Source: an uncultured Mediterranea sp. (GTDB lineage: Bacteria > Bacteroidota > Bacteroidia > Bacteroidales > Bacteroidaceae). Taken from it: a DNA stretch of 50,250 nt. The stretch spans positions 1 through 50,250 of the forward strand of contig CAMACX010000021.1 of assembly GCA_945831575.1 (NCBI GenBank), read 5' to 3'. The position numbers and the translations under genes are program-made. The notes under the pieces are model-generated. The model saw nothing but the letters and a program-made list of their open reading frames with translations. It was not told where the DNA came from and ran no database searches. Numbering within the stretch: the first letter of the stretch is position 1; the number at the start of each line of letters is the position of its first letter. Shown here piece by piece: positions 16,041 through 23,494 of this stretch.

Positions 16041-18725
16041 ATGACTCTATCATTTAACATCGAGTATCGCACCAACTGGGGCGAAGAAGTCAGAGTATCT
16101 GGTTCAGCTCCTGAGCTGGGAAGCAACCGACTAGAAGAGGCCGTTGCTATGCACACGGTGGACGGCATCCATTGGCATGCTGAAGTGGATATGGAATGCC
16201 CGGCTGAGGGCATAGTGAACTATTGCTACCACATCTTCCGCAACAATGCGGTGGTACGCACGGAGTGGAACAACCTGCCCCGCACGTTGCATTGCGGCAA
16301 GAACAAGCAGCAGAACTACCGCATCGAGGATTGCTGGAAGAACCTGCCGGAGCAGCAATACTTCTACACCTCGGCATTCACCCAATCCCTGCTCGCACAC
16401 GCCAAACGCAGTGCCGCTCCCAAGGCACAGAAGAAGGGATGGATCATCAAAGCCTATGCGCCCACCATCGACGAGGACCACACTCTCTGCATCTGCGGCA
16501 ACCAGGAGCTGCTCGGCTACTGGAATGCGGAGAAAGCAGTACCCATGAGCGACATCGACTTCCCCGAATGGCAAGTGGAGCTGGATGCCTCCAAGCTCTC
16601 TTTCCCTCTGGAATATAAGTTTGTGCTCTATAATAAGAAGGAGAAGCGCGTCGTAGCCTGGGAAAACAACCCCAACCGCTACCAATGCGACCCTGCGCTC
16701 GAAGCCAACGAGACGCTGGTGACCGGCGACCGCTACGTCTATTTCAACCTGCCCCAATGGAAAGGGGCCGGCACAGCCATCCCCGTCTTCTCGCTCCGCT
16801 CCGAGAAGAGTATGGGGGTGGGAGACTTCGGTGACCTGAAGCTGATGATTGACTGGGCGGTCAAGACCAACCAGCGGGCCGTACAGATTCTCCCCATCAA
16901 CGATACCACCATCACCCACACCTGGACGGACTCCTACCCCTACAACAGCATCTCCATCTATGCCTTCCACCCGATGTACACCGACCTGCGTCAACTCGGT
17001 GAGCTGGAGGATAAGGAGCTGATGAAGGAGTTCAACCGCCGTCAGAAGGAGCTGAACGCACTGCCTCAGATTGACTATGAAGCAGTGAATAAGGTGAAGT
17101 GGGAATACTTCCACCTCATCTTCAAGCAGGAGGGAGAAGCTGTCCTGGCTACGGAGGAGTTTAACGCTTTCTTTGAGGCCAACAAGCAGTGGCTCCAGCC
17201 CTATGCCGCCTTCAGCTACCTGCGCGACACCTACGATACCCCCGACTTCCGCCAGTGGCCGGAGTACTCCACCTACAAGGCAGAAGAGATCGAAGCCCTC
17301 TGCAAGCAACGCCGCGAGGAGACCGGCATCTACCTCTACATCCAGTACAACCTACACCGTCAGCTCCTGGCCGCCAGCGCCTATGCACATAAGCACGGCG
17401 TGGTGCTCAAGGGCGACATACCCATCGGCATCAGCCGCAACAGCGTAGAGGCCTGGACAGAGCCTCACTACTTCAACCTCAACGGACAGGCGGGTGCCCC
17501 ACCCGATGACTTCTCTGTCAACGGGCAGAACTGGGGATTCCCCACCTACAACTGGGATGTCATGGAGCAGGACGGCTATGCCTGGTGGATGCGCCGCTTC
17601 AAGAAGATGTCAGAATACTTTGATGCCTACCGCATCGATCATATCCTGGGATTCTTCCGCATCTGGGAGATTCCGATGAACGCCGTACATGGCCTGCTGG
17701 GACAATTTGTCCCCTCACTCCCCATGTCGCGCGAGGAGATTGAGAGCTACGGCCTGCACTTCAACGAGGCCCTCTACACCAAGCCCTACATTCACGAGTA
17801 CTTCCTCGGACAGGTGTTTGGCCCACATACCGACTACGTCAAGGAGACCTTCCTGCAGCCCACCAACACGTGGGAGATCTACGAGATGAAGCCTGAGTAT
17901 GACACGCAGCGCAAGGTGGAGGCCTACTTTGCCGGCAAGACGGACGAAGCCAGCATCCGCATGCGCGACGGGCTCTACAGTCTGATCAGCGATGTGCTCT
18001 TCGTCCCCGACCGCAACAACCCCGACCTCTATCATCCCCGTATCAGCGTGCAGCACGACTTCATCTACCGCGCCCTCAACGACTGGGAGAAGGCTTGCTT
18101 CAACCGGCTTTACGACCATTACTACTACCATCGCCACAACGACTTCTGGGGTCAGCAGGCCATGAAGAAGTTGCCGCAGCTCACACAGAGCACCAACATG
18201 CTGGTGTGCGGCGAAGACCTTGGCATGATCCCCGACTGCGTGCCCTGGGTGATGAACGACCTGCGCATCCTCTCACTCGAGATCCAGCGCATGCCCAAGG
18301 ACCCCAAACAGGAGTTTGCCAACCCCTACGAATACCCCTACCGCTCGGTATGCACCATCTCCACGCACGACATGTCCACCCTGCGGGGCTGGTGGGAAGA
18401 GGACAGCGAGCAGACGCAGCACTTCTACAATCGGATGCTGGGCCATCAGGGTGCCGCACCTGCCGTAGCCGATGCCACCCTGTGTGAGGAGGTGGTGACA
18501 CATCACCTCAAGGGTTCATCCATCCTCTGCATCCTCTCTTGGCAAGACTGGCTCTCTATCGACGGCCAGCTGCGCTATCCCGATGCACAGGCTGAGCGCA
18601 TCAATGTGCCGGCCAACCCGCGCCACTACTGGCGCTGGCGGATGCACCTCTCGCTCGAACAACTGATGAAAGCCGATGAACTCAACGAGAAAATCAGGCA
18701 ACTGATAGCCGTCTCAGGCAGATAA
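16041..18725 (+). CDS. malQ: 4-alpha-glucanotransferase (GH77) with two N-terminal starch-binding domains
   Basis: Disproportionates malto-oligosaccharides and starch fragments in the cytoplasm. The 894-residue chain is much longer than E. coli MalQ because two CBM20-type starch-binding domains precede the catalytic barrel, at about 1-105 (SFNIEYRTNWGEEVRVSGS) and about 133-235 (CICGNQELLGYWN). This is the DPE2-like architecture. The GH77 domain carries VFSLRSEKSMGVGDFGDLK. The nucleophile is Asp533 in AYRIDHILGFFR, and the general acid is probably Glu725 in CGEDLGMIPD. The internal insertion between barrel elements (around 330-400) is also DPE2-like. Preceded by the inverted repeat at 15955-16018 and followed by a strong intrinsic terminator, so it is a single-gene unit. 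It probably works with the glycogen operon at 23495-28109. Confidence 0.95.
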   Translation: MTLSFNIEYRTNWGEEVRVSGSAPELGSNRLEEAVAMHTVDGIHWHAEVDMECPAEGIVNYCYHIFRNNAVVRTEWNNLPRTLHCGKNKQQNYRIEDCWKNLPEQQYFYTSAFTQSLLAHAKRSAAPKAQKKGWIIKAYAPTIDEDHTLCICGNQELLGYWNAEKAVPMSDIDFPEWQVELDASKLSFPLEYKFVLYNKKEKRVVAWENNPNRYQCDPALEANETLVTGDRYVYFNLPQWKGAGTAIPVFSLRSEKSMGVGDFGDLKLMIDWAVKTNQRAVQILPINDTTITHTWTDSYPYNSISIYAFHPMYTDLRQLGELEDKELMKEFNRRQKELNALPQIDYEAVNKVKWEYFHLIFKQEGEAVLATEEFNAFFEANKQWLQPYAAFSYLRDTYDTPDFRQWPEYSTYKAEEIEALCKQRREETGIYLYIQYNLHRQLLAASAYAHKHGVVLKGDIPIGISRNSVEAWTEPHYFNLNGQAGAPPDDFSVNGQNWGFPTYNWDVMEQDGYAWWMRRFKKMSEYFDAYRIDHILGFFRIWEIPMNAVHGLLGQFVPSLPMSREEIESYGLHFNEALYTKPYIHEYFLGQVFGPHTDYVKETFLQPTNTWEIYEMKPEYDTQRKVEAYFAGKTDEASIRMRDGLYSLISDVLFVPDRNNPDLYHPRISVQHDFIYRALNDWEKACFNRLYDHYYYHRHNDFWGQQAMKKLPQLTQSTNMLVCGEDLGMIPDCVPWVMNDLRILSLEIQRMPKDPKQEFANPYEYPYRSVCTISTHDMSTLRGWWEEDSEQTQHFYNRMLGHQGAAPAVADATLCEEVVTHHLKGSSILCILSWQDWLSIDGQLRYPDAQAERINVPANPRHYWRWRMHLSLEQLMKADELNEKIRQLIAVSGR

Positions 18726-18733
18726 ATCCACAG

Positions 18734-18783
18734 AGAAGGTAAAGAGCATGGGAGCACCGACCTTCCCTCTTTACCTTCTTTTT
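18734..18783 (+). terminator. Intrinsic terminator of malQ
   Basis: AGAAGGTAAAGAG (18734-18746) pairs perfectly with CTCTTTACCTTCT (18767-18779) across a 20-nt loop, and Ts follow to 18783. This 13-bp stem plus T-run is a clear Rho-independent terminator. It argues against folB starting at an in-frame ATG inside it (18748). Confidence 0.85.
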
Positions 18784-18813
18784 CGTTGCATGACTATCAA
18801 TAAACAGAAGACA

Positions 18814-19194
18814 ATGACACACTACATCCTGCTGCAAAACCTCCATTTCCACGCCTTCCATGGTGTAGCCCCACAGGAGCAGCTCGTGGGCAATGACTTT
18901 GTAATCAACCTCCGCCTCGGTACCGACTTCAGCTTGGCTATGCAGAGCGATGAAGTGGGCGACACGGTAAGCTACGCCGAAGTCTTTGCCGCTTTGCGCG
19001 AAGAGATGAACACACCATCCAAGCTGCTGGAGCATGTGGCCGGACGCATCATGGCCCGACTTTACCGCGACTTCCCCACCATCAGCTCGATTGAGCTCAC
19101 TCTACTGAAGCGCAATCCCCCCATGAATGCCGATATTGATGCCGCCGGAGTGGAGCTTCACACCACCCGGACGGACAGATTTGTACAAAAATAG
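18814..19194 (+). CDS. folB: Dihydroneopterin aldolase
   Basis: Converts 7,8-dihydroneopterin to 6-hydroxymethyl-7,8-dihydropterin and glycolaldehyde in folate synthesis. The 126-residue product has the complete family pattern: FHAFHGVAPQEQLVGNDF (with the catalytic-region Glu), a DTVSYAEVF core, LLEHVAGRIMARL, and LLKRNPPMNADIDAAGVEL with the conserved Lys. Upstream in-frame ATGs at 18748 and 18790 exist. The first lies within the malQ terminator, and 18814 (MTHYILLQN) fits the usual length and start. No obvious promoter box was found between the terminator and the gene. It is the second folate gene in the window with folD (37283), though far from it. Confidence 0.92.
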   Translation: MTHYILLQNLHFHAFHGVAPQEQLVGNDFVINLRLGTDFSLAMQSDEVGDTVSYAEVFAALREEMNTPSKLLEHVAGRIMARLYRDFPTISSIELTLLKRNPPMNADIDAAGVELHTTRTDRFVQK

Positions 19195-19257
19195 CAGAAT
19201 TTTGTCCAAATCAGACAATTTGTTTCCCATTTATTTTCTCGGATTACAAAAATACAC

Positions 19258-19265
19258 TACTTTTG
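19258..19265 (+). promoter_or_regulatory. -7 box of the NfnAB-like gene
   Basis: TACTTTTG matches TAnnTTTG. A TTTT at 19234-19237 (20-bp spacing) is a one-mismatch -33. The predicted leader is about 105 nt and contains two small stem-loops: GCATC/GATGC, and TTGAG-taaa-CTCAA near 19321-19335. Confidence 0.6.
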
Positions 19266-19376
19266 CTGTTGAGTTAACGTAAGGAATGCCGTTGCATCTA
19301 CGCAAAAGATGCAGCCCCATTTGAGTAAACTCAAGAGTTGAAACGTATATACCAACAAAAACATACCATTAGAATA

Positions 19377-21725
19377 ATGAACAAAATCATTAGCAAGGAA
19401 CAGTTTTCTGAGAAAGTGTTCAAATTTGAGGTGGAAGCTCCGCTGATTGCGCAGTCACGCAAGGCGGGCCACTTTGTCATTGTGCGTGTCGATGCACTGG
19501 GTGAGCGCATGCCGCTTACGATTGCCGGTGCTGACCTGACCAAAGGTACCATCACCTTGGTCGTACAGGAAGTAGGTCTCTCCTCCACCAAACTCTGTCG
19601 GCTGAATGCCGGCGACTACATCCTCGACGTGGTTGGTCCGCTGGGCCAAGCCACCCATATCGAGAAGTTCGGAACCGTGGTCTGCGCAGGTGGCGGTGTA
19701 GGCGTGGCCCCCATGCTGCCCATCATCCAGGCTCTTAAGGCTGCCGGCAACCGGGTCGTCTCGGTACTGGCCGGACGTACCAAGGAGCTTATCATCCTGG
19801 AAGAGGAGGTACGCAAGTCGTCTGACGAAGTCATCATCATGACCGACGACGGCTCCTACGGCACCAAGGGACTGGTAACAGAAGGCATCGAGAAGGTCAT
19901 CCTGCGCGAGAAGGTAGATAAATGCTTTGCCATCGGCCCCGCCATCATGATGAAGTTCTGCTGCCTGCTCACGAAGAAATACAATGTACCGACCGATGTA
20001 TCGCTCAATACCATCATGGTGGATGGTACGGGCATGTGTGGTGCCTGCCGCATCACGGTGGGCGGTAAGACCAAGTTCGTCTGCGTGGATGGTCCTGAGT
20101 TTGACGGCCATCAGGTGGATTTCGATGAGATGTTCAAGCGCATGGGCTCGTTCAAGGGCGTAGAGCGTGAGGAGATGAGTCACCTGAATGCGCCTGCCCA
20201 TCCTGCAGAGCAAGCCCATGCAGAGGCTGAAGCATCCTGCCAACTCTCCGCAGGCAGTGCGGCCGAAGCCCCTTTGTCGGAACTGCTCGACCGCAAGGCT
20301 CCCTGGCGTGAGGCGCTCCGCAAGAGCATGAAGCCGAAGGAACGCACCGCCATTGGTCGCTGCCCGATGAACGAACTGGATCCCGTCTATCGCGCCACGA
20401 CCCGTACGGAAGAGGTGAACACCGGCTACACCCGTGAGCAGGCCATGACGGAAGCCAAGCGCTGTCTGGATTGTGCCAATCCCACCTGTATGCAGGGTTG
20501 TCCTGTCAGCATCAACATCCCCTCGTTCATCAAGAACGTAGAGCGCGGCGAGTTTATCGCTGCTGCCCGTGTCCTGAAGCACACCTCTGCCCTGCCCGCC
20601 GTATGCGGCCGTGTATGTCCGCAGGAGAAGCAGTGCGAGAGCCAGTGCATCCACCTGAAGATGAATGAGCCTGCCGTAGCCATCGGCAACCTGGAACGCT
20701 TCGTTGCCGACTACGAGCGCGAGAGCGGCAACATCATCCTGCCCGAGATGGCTCCCCGCAACGGCATCAAGGTGGCCGTAGTCGGTTCGGGTCCTGCCGG
20801 TCTGAGCTTTGCAGGCGACATGGTGAAGTACGGCTATGATGTCACCGTCTTTGAAGCCCTGCATGAGATTGGTGGCGTACTGAAGTATGGTATTCCCGAA
20901 TTCCGCCTGCCCAACAAGATTGTAGATGTAGAGATCAACAACCTGGAGAAGATGGGCGTACACTTTGTGAAGGACTGCATCATCGGCAAGACCGAAGGGG
21001 TCAGCGACCTGCAGCAGCAGGGATTCAAGGGTATCTTCATTGCTTCGGGTGCCGGACTGCCCAACTTCATGGGCATACCGGGTGAGAACAGCGTCAACAT
21101 CATGTCGAGCAACGAGTACCTGACGCGCGTCAACCTGATGGATGCCTCCAATCCCGACACGGACACGCCGATCAATCCTGCCAAGAGTGTGATTGTCGTA
21201 GGAGGTGGCAACACCGCCATGGACTCTTGCCGCACGGCCAAGCGTCTGGGTGCCGAGAAGGTGCGCATCGTCTATCGCCGCAGCGAGGCAGAGATGCCAG
21301 CCCGTCTGGAGGAGGTGAAGCATGCCAAGGAGGAGGGCATTGAGTTTATGACACTCCACAACCCCATAGAGTACATTGCCGATGAGAAGGGTGCCGTGAA
21401 GCAGGTCATCCTGCAGAAGATGGAGCTTGGCGAGCCTGATGCCAGCGGCCGCCGCAGTCCGGTAGCCATCCCCGGTGCTACCGTCACGCTGGACATTGAC
21501 ATGGCCATCGTAGCTGTGGGCGTATCACCCAACCCCATCGTACCCAAGTCGGTAGAGGGTCTGGAGCTGGGACGCAAGAACACCATTGCGGTCAATGAGC
21601 AGATGCAGAGCAACATCCCCACCATCTATGCCGGTGGCGACATTGTACGCGGTGGAGCTACGGTCATCCTAGCCATGGGTGATGGTCGCCGTGCAGCTGC
21701 CTCCATGCACGAAGCATTGCAGTAA
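19377..21725 (+). CDS. Fused NfnA/NfnB-like flavoprotein (DHODB-electron-transfer-like + GltD-like)
   Basis: A 782-residue fusion usually annotated as dihydroorotate dehydrogenase B NAD-binding subunit / NADPH-dependent glutamate synthase. The N-terminal ~270 residues form a ferredoxin-reductase-like FAD/NAD module with a [2Fe-2S] site (GMCGACRITVGG...FVC, about 220-236). After a low-complexity linker (about 270-320) comes a GltD/NfnB-like half. It has two cysteine clusters (CLDCANPTCMQGCP near 362-375; CGRVCPQEKQCESQC near 410-424), an FAD motif VGSGPAGL near 470, a second nucleotide motif VVGGGNTAMDSC near 607, and a terminal IYAGGDIVRGGATV. This matches NfnAB (electron-bifurcating ferredoxin:NADP oxidoreductase) or sulfide dehydrogenase SudAB made as one chain. 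No large glutamate synthase subunit is adjacent, so a redox-balancing role is likelier than glutamate synthesis. The start ATG 19377 was preferred over a TTG at 19338. Confidence 0.9.
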   Translation: MNKIISKEQFSEKVFKFEVEAPLIAQSRKAGHFVIVRVDALGERMPLTIAGADLTKGTITLVVQEVGLSSTKLCRLNAGDYILDVVGPLGQATHIEKFGTVVCAGGGVGVAPMLPIIQALKAAGNRVVSVLAGRTKELIILEEEVRKSSDEVIIMTDDGSYGTKGLVTEGIEKVILREKVDKCFAIGPAIMMKFCCLLTKKYNVPTDVSLNTIMVDGTGMCGACRITVGGKTKFVCVDGPEFDGHQVDFDEMFKRMGSFKGVEREEMSHLNAPAHPAEQAHAEAEASCQLSAGSAAEAPLSELLDRKAPWREALRKSMKPKERTAIGRCPMNELDPVYRATTRTEEVNTGYTREQAMTEAKRCLDCANPTCMQGCPVSINIPSFIKNVERGEFIAAARVLKHTSALPAVCGRVCPQEKQCESQCIHLKMNEPAVAIGNLERFVADYERESGNIILPEMAPRNGIKVAVVGSGPAGLSFAGDMVKYGYDVTVFEALHEIGGVLKYGIPEFRLPNKIVDVEINNLEKMGVHFVKDCIIGKTEGVSDLQQQGFKGIFIASGAGLPNFMGIPGENSVNIMSSNEYLTRVNLMDASNPDTDTPINPAKSVIVVGGGNTAMDSCRTAKRLGAEKVRIVYRRSEAEMPARLEEVKHAKEEGIEFMTLHNPIEYIADEKGAVKQVILQKMELGEPDASGRRSPVAIPGATVTLDIDMAIVAVGVSPNPIVPKSVEGLELGRKNTIAVNEQMQSNIPTIYAGGDIVRGGATVILAMGDGRRAAASMHEALQ

Positions 21726-21775
21726 ACCCATCCATTACGCAGGTCTCTGTGGTACCTGCCCTATAGACAAATTTC

Positions 21776-21813
21776 AATCACCCGTAAGCAGGGATGTCTG
21801 CTTACGGGTGATT
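21776..21813. terminator. 16-bp perfect hairpin after the NfnAB-like gene
   Basis: AATCACCCGTAAGCAG (21776-21791) is perfectly inverted at 21798-21813 with a 6-nt loop. There is no T-run on either side, but a stem this long between converging genes is best explained as a bidirectional terminator. Confidence 0.7.
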
Positions 21814-21890
21814 TGTCATCATCAGGTTAGCATCCATCGCAGCGGTATGTCTGTTAGCAGCTGATTATAAGCAGGTTGTAAGAAGTAAGA

Positions 21891-21956
21891 TATTCAGTCG
21901 CGAAGAGTTAACTATCCAGACGTGGAGAGTTAACTCTTCAGATGTGGGCCATTAAC
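21891..21956. repeat. 22-bp tandem repeat, 3 contiguous copies, overlapping the crp-like stop codon
   Basis: On the minus strand, three head-to-tail 22-mers (21935-21956, 21913-21934, 21891-21912) each begin GTTAA and contain CTGrA near the end. The first copy includes the TAA stop of the Crp/Fnr gene. Middle bases differ between copies. The central GAGTTAACTC is itself palindromic. Confidence 0.8.
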
Positions 21957-22626
21957 CGTGTTGGAGCAGGCTGGCTTCATGGATTTCAATTTCTCCGCGA
22001 TGGAGAGAGAGGATGCCTTCGTCCTGCATCTGGTTGAGCACCTTGGATACGTTGAGGCGCGTCTCATTCAGGATCAGTGCCAGGTTCTCCATCTTGACCT
22101 TCACAATTTTCCGGCCTGTCACTCGTTCCAGATGAATGAGGAAGAATTGTGTCATCCTGTCGCGCAGTAGTTTTGCGGGAGTCGCCCACAGGCGACGTTG
22201 CAGGTTCTGTGCACGTCCGCTGAGTATATTCTGATAATTCAAGCGAAAGATCTCGTAGTTGAAGAGCACCTGCGCAATGGTAGGTTTATCAATGCGCACG
22301 GTGGCTACCTCCCCCACCGCCTTGACCGTACTCACATAGGTAGTATAGAGCCCAAAAAGTGACTGAGGCTCAATCAAGTAAGGAGATCTGAAATATTCGG
22401 TAAAAGCATACATCCCATCCGGTGAGACCGTAGTCACCTCCACGTCACCCTTCAGGATAAACGTGAAGTGGTCACACATCGTTCCGGCTTGTTCAATCAA
22501 CTCCCCCTGTTTTCTTTTTTCAAAGTGCATCTTGGCCTTCTCGACAATCATCGTCAGGTCATCCAGCGTCATTCCTTGGAACAAAGGAAGTTGCAGTAAA
22601 GTATCAAACATGCTATCCATGGGCAT
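21952..22626 (-). CDS. Crp/Fnr family transcriptional regulator
   Basis: A 224-residue regulator with an N-terminal cyclic-nucleotide-binding-type beta-barrel (about 10-125; GELIEQAGTMCDHFTFILKG is the typical barrel segment), a dimerisation helix (about 125-160) and a C-terminal winged helix-turn-helix (about 165-220; LALILNETRLNVSKVLNQM as recognition region). It lacks the N-terminal cysteine cluster of true Fnr proteins, so oxygen sensing through an iron-sulfur cluster is unlikely; the effector is unknown. A -7 box lies 20 bp upstream. The nearest gene upstream on the same strand is the rhomboid gene (32-bp gap). The 3' end lies in a 22-bp tandem repeat. Confidence 0.88.
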   Translation of the reverse strand: MPMDSMFDTLLQLPLFQGMTLDDLTMIVEKAKMHFEKRKQGELIEQAGTMCDHFTFILKGDVEVTTVSPDGMYAFTEYFRSPYLIEPQSLFGLYTTYVSTVKAVGEVATVRIDKPTIAQVLFNYEIFRLNYQNILSGRAQNLQRRLWATPAKLLRDRMTQFFLIHLERVTGRKIVKVKMENLALILNETRLNVSKVLNQMQDEGILSLHRGEIEIHEASLLQHG

Positions 22627-22646
22627 TCTAATAATTAGATTAGTCG

Positions 22647-22654
22647 CAAAATTA
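22647..22654 (-). promoter_or_regulatory. -7 box of the Crp/Fnr gene
   Basis: Reads TAATTTTG on the minus strand (TAnnTTTG). It lies in the short gap after the rhomboid stop codon, so crp can be transcribed on its own. Confidence 0.55.
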
Positions 22655-22658
22655 GCAA

Positions 22659-23321
22659 TTATCCTTCGTTCTCGTGCTCCATTTCAGCATTTTTATCGTT
22701 TCTTAATAGCAGCACAGGGTCTTCAGGCTCCTCATCGGCAAACGGATCCTCCCGCTGGGGCCCCTTGTGCCTGAAGAGCAGCGCACAGGCTATACCTGCC
22801 ACGGCCCCACTCAGATGCCCCTCCCAGGAGGTAGTCGCCTTCACGAAGTGGGGAAACATGTTCCACACCAACCCACCATAGAGGAAGGTGACCAGCAGCG
22901 CCACTGCAATCAGGGGGACATGCCTGCGGAGCAGCCCGCTGAAGAAGAGGAAGAAGGCCAGGCCATAGATAATGCCACTCGCCCCCACATGCCAACCCGG
23001 ATGACCGATGCAGAAGGTGAGCCCCCCTTCGAGCAGCCATATTATAATAAGGATAAGCGAAGCGATGTCCTGATAGAAGTAGTAGAGACACCAGGTGAGG
23101 AAGAAGAGCGGGAAGGCATTGGCCAGCAGATGGCGCCAGCTGGCATGTACCAGCGGATGGGCAAAAATGCCGAACACGCCCCGTTGCTCCATGGGATAAA
23201 TCCCCAGGTGTGTGAAGTCCCAGTCCATGCCCGTCTCCAGGAATTTCATCAGGCCAATCACGAGCAACAAGAAGAGCGGAATGACCGCCGCCAGAAGCAT
23301 CTTTTGCAATTCATATTTCAT
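22659..23321 (-). CDS. Rhomboid family intramembrane serine protease
   Basis: A 220-residue six-helix membrane protease. The catalytic Ser lies in GWHVGASGIIYGLAF (about residues 108-122) and the catalytic His in WEGHLSGAVAGI (about 167-178). The HPLVHASWRHLLANAFPL block (about 55-72) is the conserved region after the L1 loop, with the His-Asn pair typical of the oxyanion site. The C-terminus is a short acidic cytosolic tail (EDPFADEEPEDPV). It would cut transmembrane substrates within the inner membrane; targets are unknown. It is upstream of the Crp/Fnr gene on the same strand with a 32-bp gap. The two could be co-transcribed, although crp has its own -7 box. Confidence 0.93.
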   Translation of the reverse strand: MKYELQKMLLAAVIPLFLLLVIGLMKFLETGMDWDFTHLGIYPMEQRGVFGIFAHPLVHASWRHLLANAFPLFFLTWCLYYFYQDIASLILIIIWLLEGGLTFCIGHPGWHVGASGIIYGLAFFLFFSGLLRRHVPLIAVALLVTFLYGGLVWNMFPHFVKATTSWEGHLSGAVAGIACALLFRHKGPQREDPFADEEPEDPVLLLRNDKNAEMEHENEG

Positions 23322-23423
23322 ATTTTCGAACCTTTTCTGTCAATTTTTGCACAATACTACATATAATTTACGTGAAAATCGCAAAAAAAGTTGGATTTAG
23401 TTTTTGCTATTAGCTTTTTTTTG

Positions 23424-23431
23424 TAATTTTG
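23424..23431 (+). promoter_or_regulatory. -7 box of the glycogen operon
   Basis: TAATTTTG matches TAnnTTTG. The best upstream TTTG is at 23403-23406, with only 17 bp spacing. The leader to the first ATG (23495) is about 57 nt. Confidence 0.5.
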
Positions 23432-23494
23432 GCAAAGTAATGAGGCTTGAAAACCTCAAAACATGAATAACTAACCTTTAAATATTGCACATCT

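Noticed and set aside
18748..18813. Longer N-terminus for folB
   Set aside because: The upstream ATG lies inside the malQ intrinsic terminator and the extra residues do not match the family.
19455..21359. Long antisense frame (634 codons) opposite the NfnAB-like gene
   Set aside because: The protein is low-complexity, His/Gly/Leu-rich with no family resemblance; it is a shadow of biased codon use on the coding strand.
19377..21725. Genuine glutamate synthase small subunit (gltD)
   Set aside because: The N-terminal DHODB-like module and absence of gltB nearby fit an NfnAB/SudAB-type fusion better.
21891..21956. CRISPR-like array
   Set aside because: The copies are contiguous with no spacers and overlap a stop codon; no cas genes in the window.
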